Notes: a model not told the origin generated them from the letters alone. A stretch of DNA of 64,000 nucleotides from Salifodinibacter halophilus (GCA_012999515.1 JABEEB010000001.1:930001-994000), one strand, 5' to 3'; positions 1 to 8,442 are shown, counted from the first letter of the stretch. Numbers and translations are program-made.

Positions 1-1
1 C

Positions 2-118
2 GAACCATCCGAGATCATTGGCATGCACTACAACCCACTGACCCGATCAGCGACTTTCGGCGGCCAGCCACGCGTCAATTACTTCGTGCACGCAGAACGC
101 CAACAGGCGGCACGATGA
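2..118 (+). CDS. ubiG: UbiG C-terminal end (partial)
   Basis: Only the last 38 codons are inside the window. The frame that opens at base 2 reads GMHYNPLTRSATFGG and then VNYFVHAERQ before a TGA stop. This matches the conserved tail of UbiG, the SAM-dependent O-methyltransferase that performs both O-methylation steps of ubiquinone synthesis. The stop overlaps the next gene's start (ATGA, bases 115-118), so the two genes are translationally coupled. In pseudomonads ubiG is also followed by a HAD phosphatase gene, which supports the call. Confidence 0.85.
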   Translation, partial: EPSEIIGMHYNPLTRSATFGGQPRVNYFVHAERQQAAR

Positions 119-789
119 GTGCGCCTGCAGTCCTATTCGATCTCGACGGCACACTGCTCGACACCGCGCCCGACCTAGTCGGCGCAGTTAACGAGCTCCG
201 ACATGAGCACGGCCTGGACACACTACCGCGCTCGGTGCTCGCACCGATGTGCTCATATGGCGCCCGCGGCATGCTCGAACGCGGGCTCGACCTGCGTCCT
301 GGCGATAACGGTTATGAGGCCACTTACCACGCTTTCATCGACCGTTACCAAGCCCGGCTGACACGCGAAACCGCGCCCTATCCCGGCATCCGTGCCTTGA
401 TTACCGAGCTTGTCGAACGCGGCTGGCACTGGGGAGTAGTCACCAACAAGGCCGAAGCACTCGCCGTGCCGCTCATGCAGACGATGGGATTCGAGCCGCC
501 ACCCGGCTGCGTCGTCGGCGGTGACAGCGCGCATGCCCCCAAGCCCGATCCGGCGCCCATCGAGCTTGGCCTTGCGCACCTAGGCGCCAGTGCTGCTGGA
601 TCAATTTATGTCGGCGACTCAGCACGCGACATGCAGGCCGGCCGAGCGGCCAAACTCCACACCATCGGTGCCGCCTACGGATACATACCCGCCGATGAAG
701 ACCCAGCTACTTGGCAATCCAACACGACAGTGACAAACGCGGCCGACATCGAAAGCGCGATCAACGAGCTAGCCCCAACCGAGTCCTGA
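115..789 (+). CDS. gph: HAD-family phosphatase, Gph/MupP type
   Basis: A 224-residue HAD-superfamily hydrolase. Motif I is FDLDGTLLDTAPDL near residue 8, with the nucleophilic Asp and the acid/base Asp two residues on. Motif II lies in GVVTNK around residue 103, the lysine in PKPDPAPIELG around residue 143, and motif IV in YVGDSARDMQAG around residue 165. Family members are phosphoglycolate phosphatases (clearing 2-phosphoglycolate) or, when coupled to ubiG as in Pseudomonas, the MupP N-acetylmuramate-6-phosphate phosphatase of peptidoglycan recycling. The ATGA overlap with ubiG favours the second role, but sequence reading alone cannot separate them. Probably cytoplasmic. Confidence 0.88.
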   Translation: MSAPAVLFDLDGTLLDTAPDLVGAVNELRHEHGLDTLPRSVLAPMCSYGARGMLERGLDLRPGDNGYEATYHAFIDRYQARLTRETAPYPGIRALITELVERGWHWGVVTNKAEALAVPLMQTMGFEPPPGCVVGGDSAHAPKPDPAPIELGLAHLGASAAGSIYVGDSARDMQAGRAAKLHTIGAAYGYIPADEDPATWQSNTTVTNAADIESAINELAPTES

Positions 790-812
790 TCGTTCTCAAC
801 GCTGGCTGAGGA

Positions 813-1016
813 GAAAACTAACGCCCGCTCGTGCGGGGAACGGCTTAGTAAAGCAGGCGTGATTTCCGATGATCCGCCCCCGCGGGTGCGGGGAAGCCTG
901 GTGGGTCTTGCCGAGCAGCGTCTCGATAGCGGGTCGATCCCCGCAGATGCGGGGAAGACAGCGAATCCGCCCAACTCGTCGCATTCGTCGCAGGTCGATC
1001 CCCGCGGGTGCGGGAA
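813..1016 (-). CRISPR. degenerate type I-E-like CRISPR array, four repeats
   Basis: Four copies of a repeat about 28 bp long end at bases 840, 895, 956 and 1016. The distances are 55, 61 and 60 bp; 61 bp is the usual I-E unit. The copies share a CCCCGC-N4-GCGGGG hairpin core followed by AA. On the minus strand the repeat begins TTCCCCGC, as in I-E arrays, so the array is probably read on the minus strand with its leader side to the right. The leftmost copy (813-840) is the most diverged, as expected for the leader-distal end, and its spacer is about 6 bp short. The rightmost copy has lost one G. Spacers lie near 841-867, 896-928 and 957-990. No leader is visible because the array runs into a traG fragment. 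Confidence 0.82.
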
Positions 1017-1847
1017 AGCCAGGCTCGCAAACCCCTCAAGCGGTTTTCGTATAACGCCGAGCGCGACGGCGGGCATGGCACCAACCCGTCTCAAGGGGGC
1101 TATCCGTCGTGCAAGACGTGGTGGTCTAACTCGGATGATGGGGTACGCGACCGGCTCAAAGCGCAACTGGATACAGCTTTTCAGAAAAGCGTGTATTCCA
1201 CGTTTCCGTCGAATAAGGCCGACGAGTATACGATTCGCGGGCTATTGAATAACCGGGCCGGGAGTGCCCATGGCAATGCTGGCACGACGGGGTCAGGTGG
1301 CGCCGGCGGCAACTGGTTCACTTCAACCCTAGGCACGGTTGGCGGCATGCTAGGGGTTGGCGTAGGCACCCTGCCATCTTACGGCATGCAGAGCGTGGCT
1401 GCCCATGCCCTGCCCAAAGTGCAGTACCTGGTGCTGATGGCCATCGTAATGGCCATGCCGCTCGTCATCGTGTTCTCAGGCTACAGCTTTGAAGTGGTCG
1501 GCCTGCTCACATTCGCCTACTTTGGCGTGATTTCGTTGGACTTCTGGTTCCAGTTATCCCACTGGTTACAGAACCATCTGACCGATTTGGTCTACGATAG
1601 CGAGGCCGCCAAGATGGGCTATGTGGCCGGCCTGGGATCCGTCTATGACCAGGGTGTCCTGGGGTTGGTGAAGGCCACGCTGATGTTCGTGTTCCCACCG
1701 CTCTGGATGGGGATGCTCAGTTGGGCTGGTTATAGCGTGGGTACTGGGATTAGCACATCCCTTACCAAAGGAGGAGATGGAGCAAGCAGCGCCGGTAAGG
1801 AAGGCGGCAAGAAAGGCCAGAATGAAACCTCAGGAGGCAAAGTTTAG
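1008..1847 (+). pseudogene. C-terminal fragment of ICE conjugation protein TraG
   Basis: This open frame encodes about 275 residues resembling the C-terminal part of the TraG-type mating-pair protein of integrative conjugative elements (PFL_4711-like group). It contains a GGYPSCKTWWSNS stretch near residue 29, a hydrophobic block at about residues 138-195 (VQYLVLMAIVMAMPLV and following), and another near residues 225-250 ending in MGMLSWAGYSVG, then a Gly/Lys-rich tail. The family protein is considerably longer, and the N-terminal part is missing. The first codons lie inside the last CRISPR repeat, so the ATG at 1008 is probably not a native start and the true junction is near 1017. I infer a remnant without function. 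Confidence 0.75.
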
Positions 1848-1860
1848 TGCGCCGTCAAGC

Positions 1861-2097
1861 CTAATCGTCTTGGCGGATGCCGCTTATATAGAAACCAGGT
1901 CCGGCAGATCCGCAATCCCAACCATCCTGGTTTTGATCATCGTCAGGTTGATTATCGCTTTCAGAAGCCATCACCGCAGCGAGGAAATTCGCGACCAGGC
2001 TAAGCACTGCGGCGACAATAGCCAGACACAGCCGGCCGAAGGCCAGGCTGATCGCTAGGCCACGGTGATGGTTGGTGCTGGTATTTGTAGTCGCCAT
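1861..2097 (-). CDS. small single-span membrane protein of unknown function
   Basis: A 78-residue product that I do not recognise. It has a short Thr/Asn/His-rich N-terminus, one hydrophobic segment (about residues 16-40, LCLAIVAAVLSLVANFLAAV) and a very acidic C-terminus with a DNQPDDDQNQDGWD run ending in GIRQDD. The start at 2097 is chosen because GGAG sits about 9 bases upstream in GGAGACGATC; a longer frame to 2124 lacks this. It lies convergent to the traG fragment with 13 bases between the stops, so it is probably cargo of the same broken conjugative element. Topology is inferred from hydrophobicity only. Confidence 0.6.
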   Translation of the reverse strand: MATTNTSTNHHRGLAISLAFGRLCLAIVAAVLSLVANFLAAVMASESDNQPDDDQNQDGWDCGSAGPGFYISGIRQDD

Positions 2098-2196
2098 GAT
2101 CGTCTCCGTGTGAGACCGCTCCAATCCACAACGTAGCGCGCCACGCTTGTTTTATCAAATAGCTAAGCCGGCTTCATGGCTGTCTAATAACGCTTA

Positions 2197-2643
2197 TTAA
2201 ATTGGGCGAGCGAACAGCGCGTAGACCCAGGAAAGGCCTTTACGGGAACCTGTTATGGGCTCAAAGAGCGCATGCGCGGTGCCGCCCATGGCTTCACGCC
2301 GCGGCGGCAGCCCGTCAAGCCAGAGCCAACCTTCGGCAAGATGACTGCGCCGATCACGCAGCTTGTCGTTCGGCCAAGCCTTGGCTTGAAATCGTGGCGA
2401 AATCTTGCCGATATCGTGCAGGAATGCGAACGCGGAAAGCCACTGGTGTTCGGCATCTTCCAATGTGCGGCCGGCGGCGTGCCGCAGGCGTTCGGCAATC
2501 ACCGGTTGACGAATCAACGCTTCGAATACCGCTGCGACATCCATGCTGTGGTGTATAACGTGATGAGTTGGCTGACCGTCTGAATCGGTCTTGCCCCAGG
2601 CTGAGCGAGCTGCATCCATAGTCGACATACTAGCGGTCGTCAC
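2197..2643 (-). pseudogene. cas3: Cas3 fragment, HD nuclease domain only
   Basis: A 148-residue frame matching the start of Cas3, the type I helicase-nuclease. It shows a WGKTD stretch at residue 16, the first metal-binding His region HHVIHHSMD at residues 27-35 and the HD dyad in FLHDIGKISPRFQ (His76, Asp77). Homology appears to stop after ALFEPITG, where the next HD-domain His motif would be expected; about 17 unrelated residues follow before the stop, which places the break near 2245. The rest of the HD domain and all of the helicase are absent, and no other cas gene remains nearby. A full Cas3 has roughly 900 residues. It is on the same strand as the inferred array, as in an intact cas3-to-array locus. 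Confidence 0.78.
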
Positions 2644-2703
2644 AGCGGTAACGCCAGCGGTTAAAGCGACATTCCGATCTGCCGCTTAGTGTTTTTGATC
2701 TGT

Positions 2704-3042
2704 CTATGCTTGGATCACAATCGTGGTCAGAACCAGCACCGCGAATAGCAGCGTGCCGGCTGCCGTAAGCCCAATCAAAACCGGTGCGGCAAGTGCTGTC
2801 GGCAGCGGTCGGCACGCGAGCATTCGGCGACGGCGCAATGCCATGTTTGCGGTCAACGCCGCGAAAATCAGTGCGCCGCCGATTGCGGCCACGTGCAGCG
2901 CATTAAGCGACGAGAGTTCACGACGCAGTAAAAAAAGCACGCCATTGGTGACAAACGCCAGACTGGTACGGACCCAGGACAGATCAGTACGCTCGGCCTG
3001 TAGCCCGGCACGTTCGGAAAACGGGCCATCAACCATGGCCAA
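2704..3042 (-). CDS. DUF202 membrane protein (YidG-like)
   Basis: A 112-residue inner-membrane protein of the DUF202 family. It carries the characteristic LQAERTDLSWVRTSLAF motif near residue 15, then hydrophobic spans at about residues 25-40, 48-68 and 85-110. The function of DUF202 proteins is not established. Its start overlaps the upstream DUF202 gene by 14 bases, the same paired arrangement as yidH-yidG in E. coli, so the two are cotranscribed and probably act together. MVDGPF at 3036 is an alternative start. Confidence 0.8.
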   Translation of the reverse strand: MAMVDGPFSERAGLQAERTDLSWVRTSLAFVTNGVLFLLRRELSSLNALHVAAIGGALIFAALTANMALRRRRMLACRPLPTALAAPVLIGLTAAGTLLFAVLVLTTIVIQA

Positions 3043-3409
3043 AACCGCTGTACAACAGCGCTAGCGCAAGGACCAACCCGCCGACAACGAGCACGCCCAG
3101 GGCAAGCAGCCACGGCAATAGTGTCGACGGCAACGGTGCATCCCGGCGCATCGCTTTCTGGCTGGCATGCCAGCGCAGTGCGGCGCCGGCGACACTGGCA
3201 ATACTAACCACGGCCAACACACCGCCGAGCAACCGGCCGCTGCCGGCAAATGCGATGCCTGGCGCGAATTTGACCACGGCAACGGCGCCGGCCAGCAACG
3301 CGAGTGCGGTCCGTATCCACGCTAGAAATGTGCGCTCATTCGCTAACGTGAATCGATAGTCCGGCTCGTGCTCGTCCGACTGTGTGCTCCGATTCGCCCT
3401 GTGCGTCAT
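3029..3409 (-). CDS. DUF202 membrane protein (YidH-like)
   Basis: A 126-residue DUF202 protein with the family motif FTLANERTFLAWIRTALAL at about residues 20-38, then three predicted membrane spans (about 34-50, 58-78 and 98-122). A charged N-terminus (NRSTQSDEHEPDYR) precedes the motif. It is the first gene of the overlapping DUF202 pair. An A+T-rich stretch at 3410-3440 probably holds the promoter, though I see no clean hexamers. The biochemical role is unknown. Confidence 0.82.
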   Translation of the reverse strand: MTHRANRSTQSDEHEPDYRFTLANERTFLAWIRTALALLAGAVAVVKFAPGIAFAGSGRLLGGVLAVVSIASVAGAALRWHASQKAMRRDAPLPSTLLPWLLALGVLVVGGLVLALALLYSGFGHG

Positions 3410-3594
3410 AAATAAATCGAATATCGATATGTCATTGCCGATATTATGACGCCAAGTAGATGTCAGTTCATACCATGGCTCGGGCGGCGCTTTTCAAAAC
3501 CGTGATCAGCCGATAATGGCGCGTTCAAAACATCACGACATAGCCCAACGTCGCGCATGCCGCGGCATGCGCCAATCGCCGCCGCTACAACAAG

Positions 3595-3623
3595 TTCCCG
3601 GCTATCGCGCGATTCACTATAAT
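3595..3623 (+). promoter_or_regulatory. sigma-70 promoter before the DUF815 ATPase
   Basis: A perfect -10 box TATAAT at 3618-3623 stands 17 bases after TTCCCG at 3595-3600, which keeps three of six -35 positions. Transcription would begin about seven bases past the -10 box, near 3630, which is the A of the ATG I choose for the ATPase gene. It lies within a longer open frame starting at 3516, which argues against that longer start. Confidence 0.5.
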
Positions 3624-3629
3624 GAGTGG

Positions 3630-4517
3630 ATGCAAAATGCAGATTTTCTTAAGGATATCGCCGCACAGCTAGCGCGCATCGCCGACGTGCAAGAGGCACA
3701 GCTCGCTGAGTCTCGCCACACCGTCGATGGCCACATCGACTGGTCGGCGCGCGCGTTTCGCTGGCGCGATGACGGTCGCCTGCAGGCCATTGCCCAGCCG
3801 CAGGCGCTGCCACTCGAACGCCTCCATGGCATCGAGCATCAAAAAGAGCGGCTCGTTGCCAACACGCGACAATTTGTCGTCGGCGCACCGGCCAACAACG
3901 CCCTACTTTGGGGCTCGCGCGGCACTGGCAAATCCTCGCTGGTCAAGGCGCTATTGCCGGCGTTTGGCGAACAGGGCCTGCGCGTGGTTGAGGTGCCGGC
4001 CCATCGCTTGGTCGACCTGCCCGACCTCGTAGGGTTACTGGCCGAGCGGCCGGAGCGATTCATCGTGTTTTCAGACGATTTATCGTTCGAAGGTGGCGAT
4101 GCCAGTTTCAAAGCCTTGAAGGCCGTGCTGGATGGATCCCTGGCAGCCACGCCGGACAACGTTCTGATCTATGCTACCTCGAACCGACGTCACTTGATGC
4201 CCGAATTTCAGTCCGAGAATCAGGCGGCACAAACAGTCGACGGTGAAATCCACCACGGTGAAGCGGTTGAAGAAAAGATATCGCTGTCGGAGCGTTTTGG
4301 CCTTTGGCTGTCGTTCTACGCGTTCGATCAGCAACAATATCTAGAGATTGTTGCCCGTCATCTAGCCACGCACGACATCGATGCCGCCATCGGCACCGAG
4401 CAACCCTGGGAGCGAGCCGCGCTGCAGTGGGCGCTCGCGCGCGGCAACCGCTCGGGTCGTGCCGCCGAGCAATTTGCCCGCGACTGGGCGGGCCGCTCGG
4501 CGACGAGTGACGAATAA
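3630..4517 (+). CDS. DUF815-family AAA+ ATPase
   Basis: A 295-residue ATPase of the DUF815 group. Visible features are IDWSARAFRWR near residue 35, the Walker A loop LLWGSRGTGKSSLVKALL near residue 92, a Walker B-like FIVFSDDLSFE near residue 142 and the sensor stretch VLIYATSNRRHLMPE near residue 178. The C-terminal part (FGLWLSFYAFDQQQYLEIV and on) looks like a AAA+ lid. The cellular role of the family is not known to me. A frame to 3516 would add 38 residues, but that part looks non-native and the promoter falls inside it. No Shine-Dalgarno sequence precedes 3630. It converges on the SprT-like gene, two bases away. Confidence 0.8.
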   Translation: MQNADFLKDIAAQLARIADVQEAQLAESRHTVDGHIDWSARAFRWRDDGRLQAIAQPQALPLERLHGIEHQKERLVANTRQFVVGAPANNALLWGSRGTGKSSLVKALLPAFGEQGLRVVEVPAHRLVDLPDLVGLLAERPERFIVFSDDLSFEGGDASFKALKAVLDGSLAATPDNVLIYATSNRRHLMPEFQSENQAAQTVDGEIHHGEAVEEKISLSERFGLWLSFYAFDQQQYLEIVARHLATHDIDAAIGTEQPWERAALQWALARGNRSGRAAEQFARDWAGRSATSDE

Positions 4518-4519
4518 AG

Positions 4520-5071
4520 CTATTCGGCCGCTGTCTCACGCTGCAGCTCGACCCCGCACCGACGGCATAGATAGCGCTGGCCACGCGCCACGCGATTGTG
4601 GCGGATCGTGGTCAGCCAAGCCGTTTCGGCGCAGCCGCACCGATAGGCAAAGCGCTGCATGCGGCGGCTCGGTTCCACCGGCAGTCGATGACACGCACGT
4701 GCCGGCACACCGAAAGACTGCATCAATTCACGCCACGCGGGGCCATGTGGTTTGACGCGGCGACCATAACGACGATGCACGGCGACATGTGCGACTTCGT
4801 GCGGCACGGTTTCACGCAGCATCGACATCGGATGCGAAGCCAATAGCCCCGCGTTGAAACGAATCTTATCGACCTGCCGTCGTGGCCTTGTCGCAAGCAC
4901 GGCCTGACCAGCGGCGCAACCAACAAGGTCGAACACCACACCCGGCGCTGGAAGCTTCTTCGGCTCCAAATGCAAAATCTCGCGGGCACGGCCCAACCAG
5001 TGATCGACCTCGGCGCGCACCTGCGCTGCGCGCGGCACCTCATCGTCAACCGGCGCCATCAACCGACACAT
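4520..5071 (-). CDS. SprT-like zinc metalloprotease
   Basis: A product of about 183 residues with the SprT-family active site: PHEVAHVAVHRRYG provides HExxH-like zinc ligands (here HEVAH), followed by HGPAWRELMQSFG, which supplies a further His. The C-terminus has a zinc ribbon (RCGCAETAWL, then LCRRCGVELQRE). SprT/Spartan-type domains are linked to proteolysis, in eukaryotes of DNA-crosslinked proteins; the bacterial role is less certain. The open frame extends to 5149, but its first 26 residues are Arg/Cys-rich and look untranslated. I place the start at 5071, with 5059 also possible; neither has a good ribosome-binding site. Confidence 0.75.
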   Translation of the reverse strand: MCRLMAPVDDEVPRAAQVRAEVDHWLGRAREILHLEPKKLPAPGVVFDLVGCAAGQAVLATRPRRQVDKIRFNAGLLASHPMSMLRETVPHEVAHVAVHRRYGRRVKPHGPAWRELMQSFGVPARACHRLPVEPSRRMQRFAYRCGCAETAWLTTIRHNRVARGQRYLCRRCGVELQRETAAE

Positions 5072-5291
5072 GCAGGACCGTTCATGCCGGCATTGTACCC
5101 TGCGCCCCAGGATTAATCGGCAGCCGCATCGACCCAGCGCCGCACGCAAAATTGGCCATACGCAAAGCCTGCGATAGCGCGACCGAATACGCCGTGGGTC
5201 GACCTAGCGCGCGTTCTCGCTTGGCGCATGCCGTGCCGCGGCTCGGTGCAAACGGCCTCGGCCATCGACGTGACGGGCATAGCGCCACAGA

Positions 5292-6602
5292 ATGGGGGTG
5301 ATGAGCTCGACACGTAAGGATCGACGCACGCGGCGCCGCAAGCTGCTCGGTGCTGGCGTGCGTACCGTCGGCCGTGGCGTGCTTCGCACGGTGCCGGGAG
5401 GTGATTACGTCCGGAGCTGGCAGAAAACCGGCGAGGATTGGTACGACACACTCGGCAACCTACGCGGCGCGGCCATGAAGCTCGGCCAGATTGCCTCGCA
5501 GTATCACGATGTCCTGCCATCGGCAATCACCGAACAACTGGCCAGGCTGCAGCGCGATGCTGAACCGTGGCGGTTCGAGGACATCGAACCGGTGCTGGCG
5601 GAACGCCTCGACCCCGAGCAGTACGCGCGCATTCAACATATTGAGCCGACGGCACTAGCGGCTGCGTCCATCGGGCAAGTCCACGCAGCAACCCTGGACA
5701 GCGGCGACGAAATCGTTATCAAGATTCGTTATCCGGGTATCGCCGATGCGGTCGACGCGGACATCGCCAACCTCGGGCGGCTGTTGAAATGGTCGCGACT
5801 GCTGCCCGCCCGGGCCGGCGATATCGATGCGATATTAACCGAGCTCCGACAACGCTTCGGTGAAGAAACCGATTACGACCTCGAACGCGCCAATCTGGCG
5901 CATCTGCGAACCATGGAGCTACCCGGCCAGGTCTTGCCGGAGCCGATACCCGGGATGTGCGCCGACGGCGTGCTGAGTATGACGCGCGTGGACGCCGCCG
6001 CATTTACCGAGGCCGATCCGGACGCAGCAGAAATATTGGTCGAAGGCGTCTGTCGACAAGTTTTTACCCACGGTGCGCTGCACGCCGACCCACATCCAGG
6101 CAATTTCGGCATACGCGACAATGGCGAAGTCGCGATCTATGACTTCGGCTGTGTCAAATACCTGACCCTCGACACGCGACTGGCGATGCGCGATATCGTC
6201 GCCGCCGGGCTGGATCAAGACTGGGAAAGCGTGCATGCCGCACTGGAAAAACTTGGCGGCGTGCCGCCGAATCGGTGGGCCACGGACGGCGCGGTTTACG
6301 CCGAGTTATATCAAAACTTCGCCGACATCGTGCTTGAAGCGCTGGAGGCGGAACCAGTGTATACCTTCAGCGACGACGGCCTCATTCAGCGACTGCGCGC
6401 CGAACTCCGCGCGTCGCTGACCTATTGGCACTATTTCAACGCCGTCCCCGAGACGATTTTCGTTTTGCGCACACTCAGCGGCTTGTACTGGTTGCTGCGC
6501 CAAATCGAAGGTCAGGCACCGGTTCTCGAACTGCTCGAGCGCATCGCCAACAACGAATTCGGGCCGTTCGACGCCGACGAATCAAGCACCGATCAAAGCT
6601 GA
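5292..6602 (+). CDS. ABC1/ADCK (UbiB-family) kinase-like protein
   Basis: A 436-residue ABC1-family atypical kinase. The family's KxGQ motif is present in AAMKLGQIASQYHDVLP (Lys63-Gln66). The Ala-rich nucleotide loop is AAASIGQVHAA near residue 120, the VAIK-like lysine lies in EIVIKIRYPG near residue 142, the catalytic loop is HGALHADPHPGNFGI near residue 260 and the metal-binding DFG is in IYDFGCVKYL near residue 280. Members act as ATPases in quinone-lipid metabolism. It lacks the C-terminal membrane spans of true UbiB and is shorter, so I class it as an AarF/ABC1 paralogue. It has no obvious operon partner. Confidence 0.85.
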   Translation: MGVMSSTRKDRRTRRRKLLGAGVRTVGRGVLRTVPGGDYVRSWQKTGEDWYDTLGNLRGAAMKLGQIASQYHDVLPSAITEQLARLQRDAEPWRFEDIEPVLAERLDPEQYARIQHIEPTALAAASIGQVHAATLDSGDEIVIKIRYPGIADAVDADIANLGRLLKWSRLLPARAGDIDAILTELRQRFGEETDYDLERANLAHLRTMELPGQVLPEPIPGMCADGVLSMTRVDAAAFTEADPDAAEILVEGVCRQVFTHGALHADPHPGNFGIRDNGEVAIYDFGCVKYLTLDTRLAMRDIVAAGLDQDWESVHAALEKLGGVPPNRWATDGAVYAELYQNFADIVLEALEAEPVYTFSDDGLIQRLRAELRASLTYWHYFNAVPETIFVLRTLSGLYWLLRQIEGQAPVLELLERIANNEFGPFDADESSTDQS

Positions 6603-6644
6603 TCCACTGTGCCGTGAAACGCCGGCGGCTACGAAGCAACCAGA

Positions 6645-7469
6645 CTATTTAACCGCCCCCAGGGTCAGGCCACGTGCGATGTATTTGTGCACGACGATGC
6701 CACCGACGATGACCGGCGCACAGATCATGGTGGCGCTGGCCATCACTTTGGTCCAAGGCACGGAATAGCCGCCTAGATAAGCCATCGCGATCGTCGGCGC
6801 CGTTCGCGCTTCGTCGCTGGGTGTGAGCACAGACGCGAAGATCAGGTTATTCCAAGCGAATATCCCGGCCAGGATCGCGGCAACAGCAATGCCCGGTTTG
6901 ACCAATGGCAGTGCAACCCGCCAGAAAATCTCAAACCGATTCAAACCATCCAGCAATGCCGCCTCCTCGAGAACAACGGGGACCGACCGGAACTGATCGA
7001 CCAGTAACCAAACGATCAACGGCACAACGAATACCTGATAAACCAGGATCAAAACCAGCGGGGAATTGATTAGATTCAAGCTCGACGCGGTCAGATAAAA
7101 CGGCAACAGAATGACCACGGGCACCAGCATCCAGTTAGTGACGTACCAGAACCAAATCTGTTTACGCCCAACAAAGCTGTACCGAGCGATCCCGTAGGCT
7201 GCTGGCGCGCCAACCGCCAGGCCAAGTGCGATAGCACAACTCGTCACGATGACCGAATTCTTCAGCGCGGTCAGGATGCCCGAGTCGAATATCGCATCGA
7301 TATAACCAGATAAGGTCGGGTGCCAAAACCAGACTGGGGGCACACTGAATAATTGATCGGCCGTTTTCAACGACGCCGCAATCATCCAATACAAAGGGAA
7401 AAGGATCGTGATCAGGATCAAGATGATCCCGACTCCATGCACAGCCTTGCCAAACCAGTGTCTCAACAT
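6645..7469 (-). CDS. carbohydrate ABC importer permease, MalG/UgpE type
   Basis: A 274-residue inner-membrane permease with about six hydrophobic spans starting near residue 12 (GIILILITILFPLYWMI). The EAA loop that docks on the ATPase is EEAALLDGLNRFEIFWRVALP near residue 187, and the C-terminus RGLTLGAVK is typical of MalG-like subunits. It is the last gene of a minus-strand set: binding protein, MalF-like permease, this permease. The matching ATPase is transcribed divergently at 10197. The substrate is probably a sugar alcohol or sugar, judged from the neighbouring SDR and sugar kinase. Confidence 0.88.
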   Translation of the reverse strand: MLRHWFGKAVHGVGIILILITILFPLYWMIAASLKTADQLFSVPPVWFWHPTLSGYIDAIFDSGILTALKNSVIVTSCAIALGLAVGAPAAYGIARYSFVGRKQIWFWYVTNWMLVPVVILLPFYLTASSLNLINSPLVLILVYQVFVVPLIVWLLVDQFRSVPVVLEEAALLDGLNRFEIFWRVALPLVKPGIAVAAILAGIFAWNNLIFASVLTPSDEARTAPTIAMAYLGGYSVPWTKVMASATMICAPVIVGGIVVHKYIARGLTLGAVK

Positions 7470-7503
7470 TTTTCGATTAGTCCTTTGTTTTGAAACCCCG
7501 GCA

Positions 7504-8442
7504 TTACGAGTCGCGGTAGAACGCTTTGATATAGATCTGGGCGAGGACGATCGACATAACCAGCATCAAAACCGATTCGGCAGAAGCCAGACCAACGTCG
7601 AAACCACGAAAACCGACGCGCTCGATATGCAACATCGCCGTTCGCGTCGCGCCGCCTGGTCCCCCTTTCGCGATTGAATAGATCATACCGAACGCTTTGA
7701 CGGTAAATGCGGTCTGAAAAACCAATGCAGCCGTAATGCCCGGCCACATATACGGCAGCACGACGCTTTTGAAACGCGGCCACCAGCGTGCCGTTTCCAA
7801 CATGGCCGCCTCTTCAATATCCTTCGGAACAGTCGCCAAACTCGCTGAGAGTACAAGCGCCACGAAAGGCGTCCACTCCCAGATCTGGACGATCACGACG
7901 GTCGCAAACGCACTGACCGATCCCCCGAGCCAATCCACCGGCCCGATGCCCACGAGCCCGATCAGATAGTTAATGATGCCGAACTGCTGGTTGAACATCA
8001 GTTGGGCGAGCAGCCCGATAACAGCCGGAGTGACCGCGATGGGTATCACCAGACAGATTTGCAGCAAGCGTTTCAGGAATGGGTTGTGTGGCGCATCGAG
8101 GGCGAGCGCAATCGCCATGCCGAGTGCTAGCTGGACGGGTAGTGTGATGGCCAAAAGCACGAGCGTACGTGCGACCGACAGGCCAAACGCCTTCGTGGTT
8201 AAGGCCTCGATATAATTGGATAAACCGCTAAAACTCGGGGTACCAAACCCCATCGTCCAATCGTGAAAGGAAAAATAGCCGGTATAGACGATTGGAAAGA
8301 GCCCGACCATCAGCAGAAGAATCAACGACGGCGCCACAAAGAACCAAGGTTCTAGTCGTTGTCGTAACGGCGGCCGAACGGTGTCGGCTCCGCCCACCTG
8401 ACCGGTCGACTCGACGAATTCTGTTTTTGTTGTCGTCGCCAT
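7504..8442 (-). CDS. carbohydrate ABC importer permease, MalF/UgpA type
   Basis: A 312-residue membrane permease with a charged cytoplasmic N-terminus, a first span at about residues 33-52 (FVAPSLILLLMVGLFPIVY) and five more. The EAA loop is IEEAAMLETARWWPRFKSVVLP near residue 212. It pairs with the downstream permease, whose start is 34 bases past this stop, to form the transmembrane channel of the importer. The upstream gene is the binding protein, 101 bases away. Confidence 0.88.
   Translation of the reverse strand: MATTTKTEFVESTGQVGGADTVRPPLRQRLEPWFFVAPSLILLLMVGLFPIVYTGYFSFHDWTMGFGTPSFSGLSNYIEALTTKAFGLSVARTLVLLAITLPVQLALGMAIALALDAPHNPFLKRLLQICLVIPIAVTPAVIGLLAQLMFNQQFGIINYLIGLVGIGPVDWLGGSVSAFATVVIVQIWEWTPFVALVLSASLATVPKDIEEAAMLETARWWPRFKSVVLPYMWPGITAALVFQTAFTVKAFGMIYSIAKGGPGGATRTAMLHIERVGFRGFDVGLASAESVLMLVMSIVLAQIYIKAFYRDS

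Noticed and set aside
675-1166. Overlapping frames on both strands between 675 and 1250 with Arg/Gly/Pro-rich repeats such as SPHLRGSTR and PHPRGR
   Set aside because: These are translations of CRISPR repeats and spacers. Repeated short peptides of this kind are a known artefact of reading I-E arrays as protein.
4520-5149. The full 209-codon form of the SprT-like gene
   Set aside because: The first 26 residues are Arg/Cys-rich without family resemblance; a start at 5071 or 5059 is more natural.
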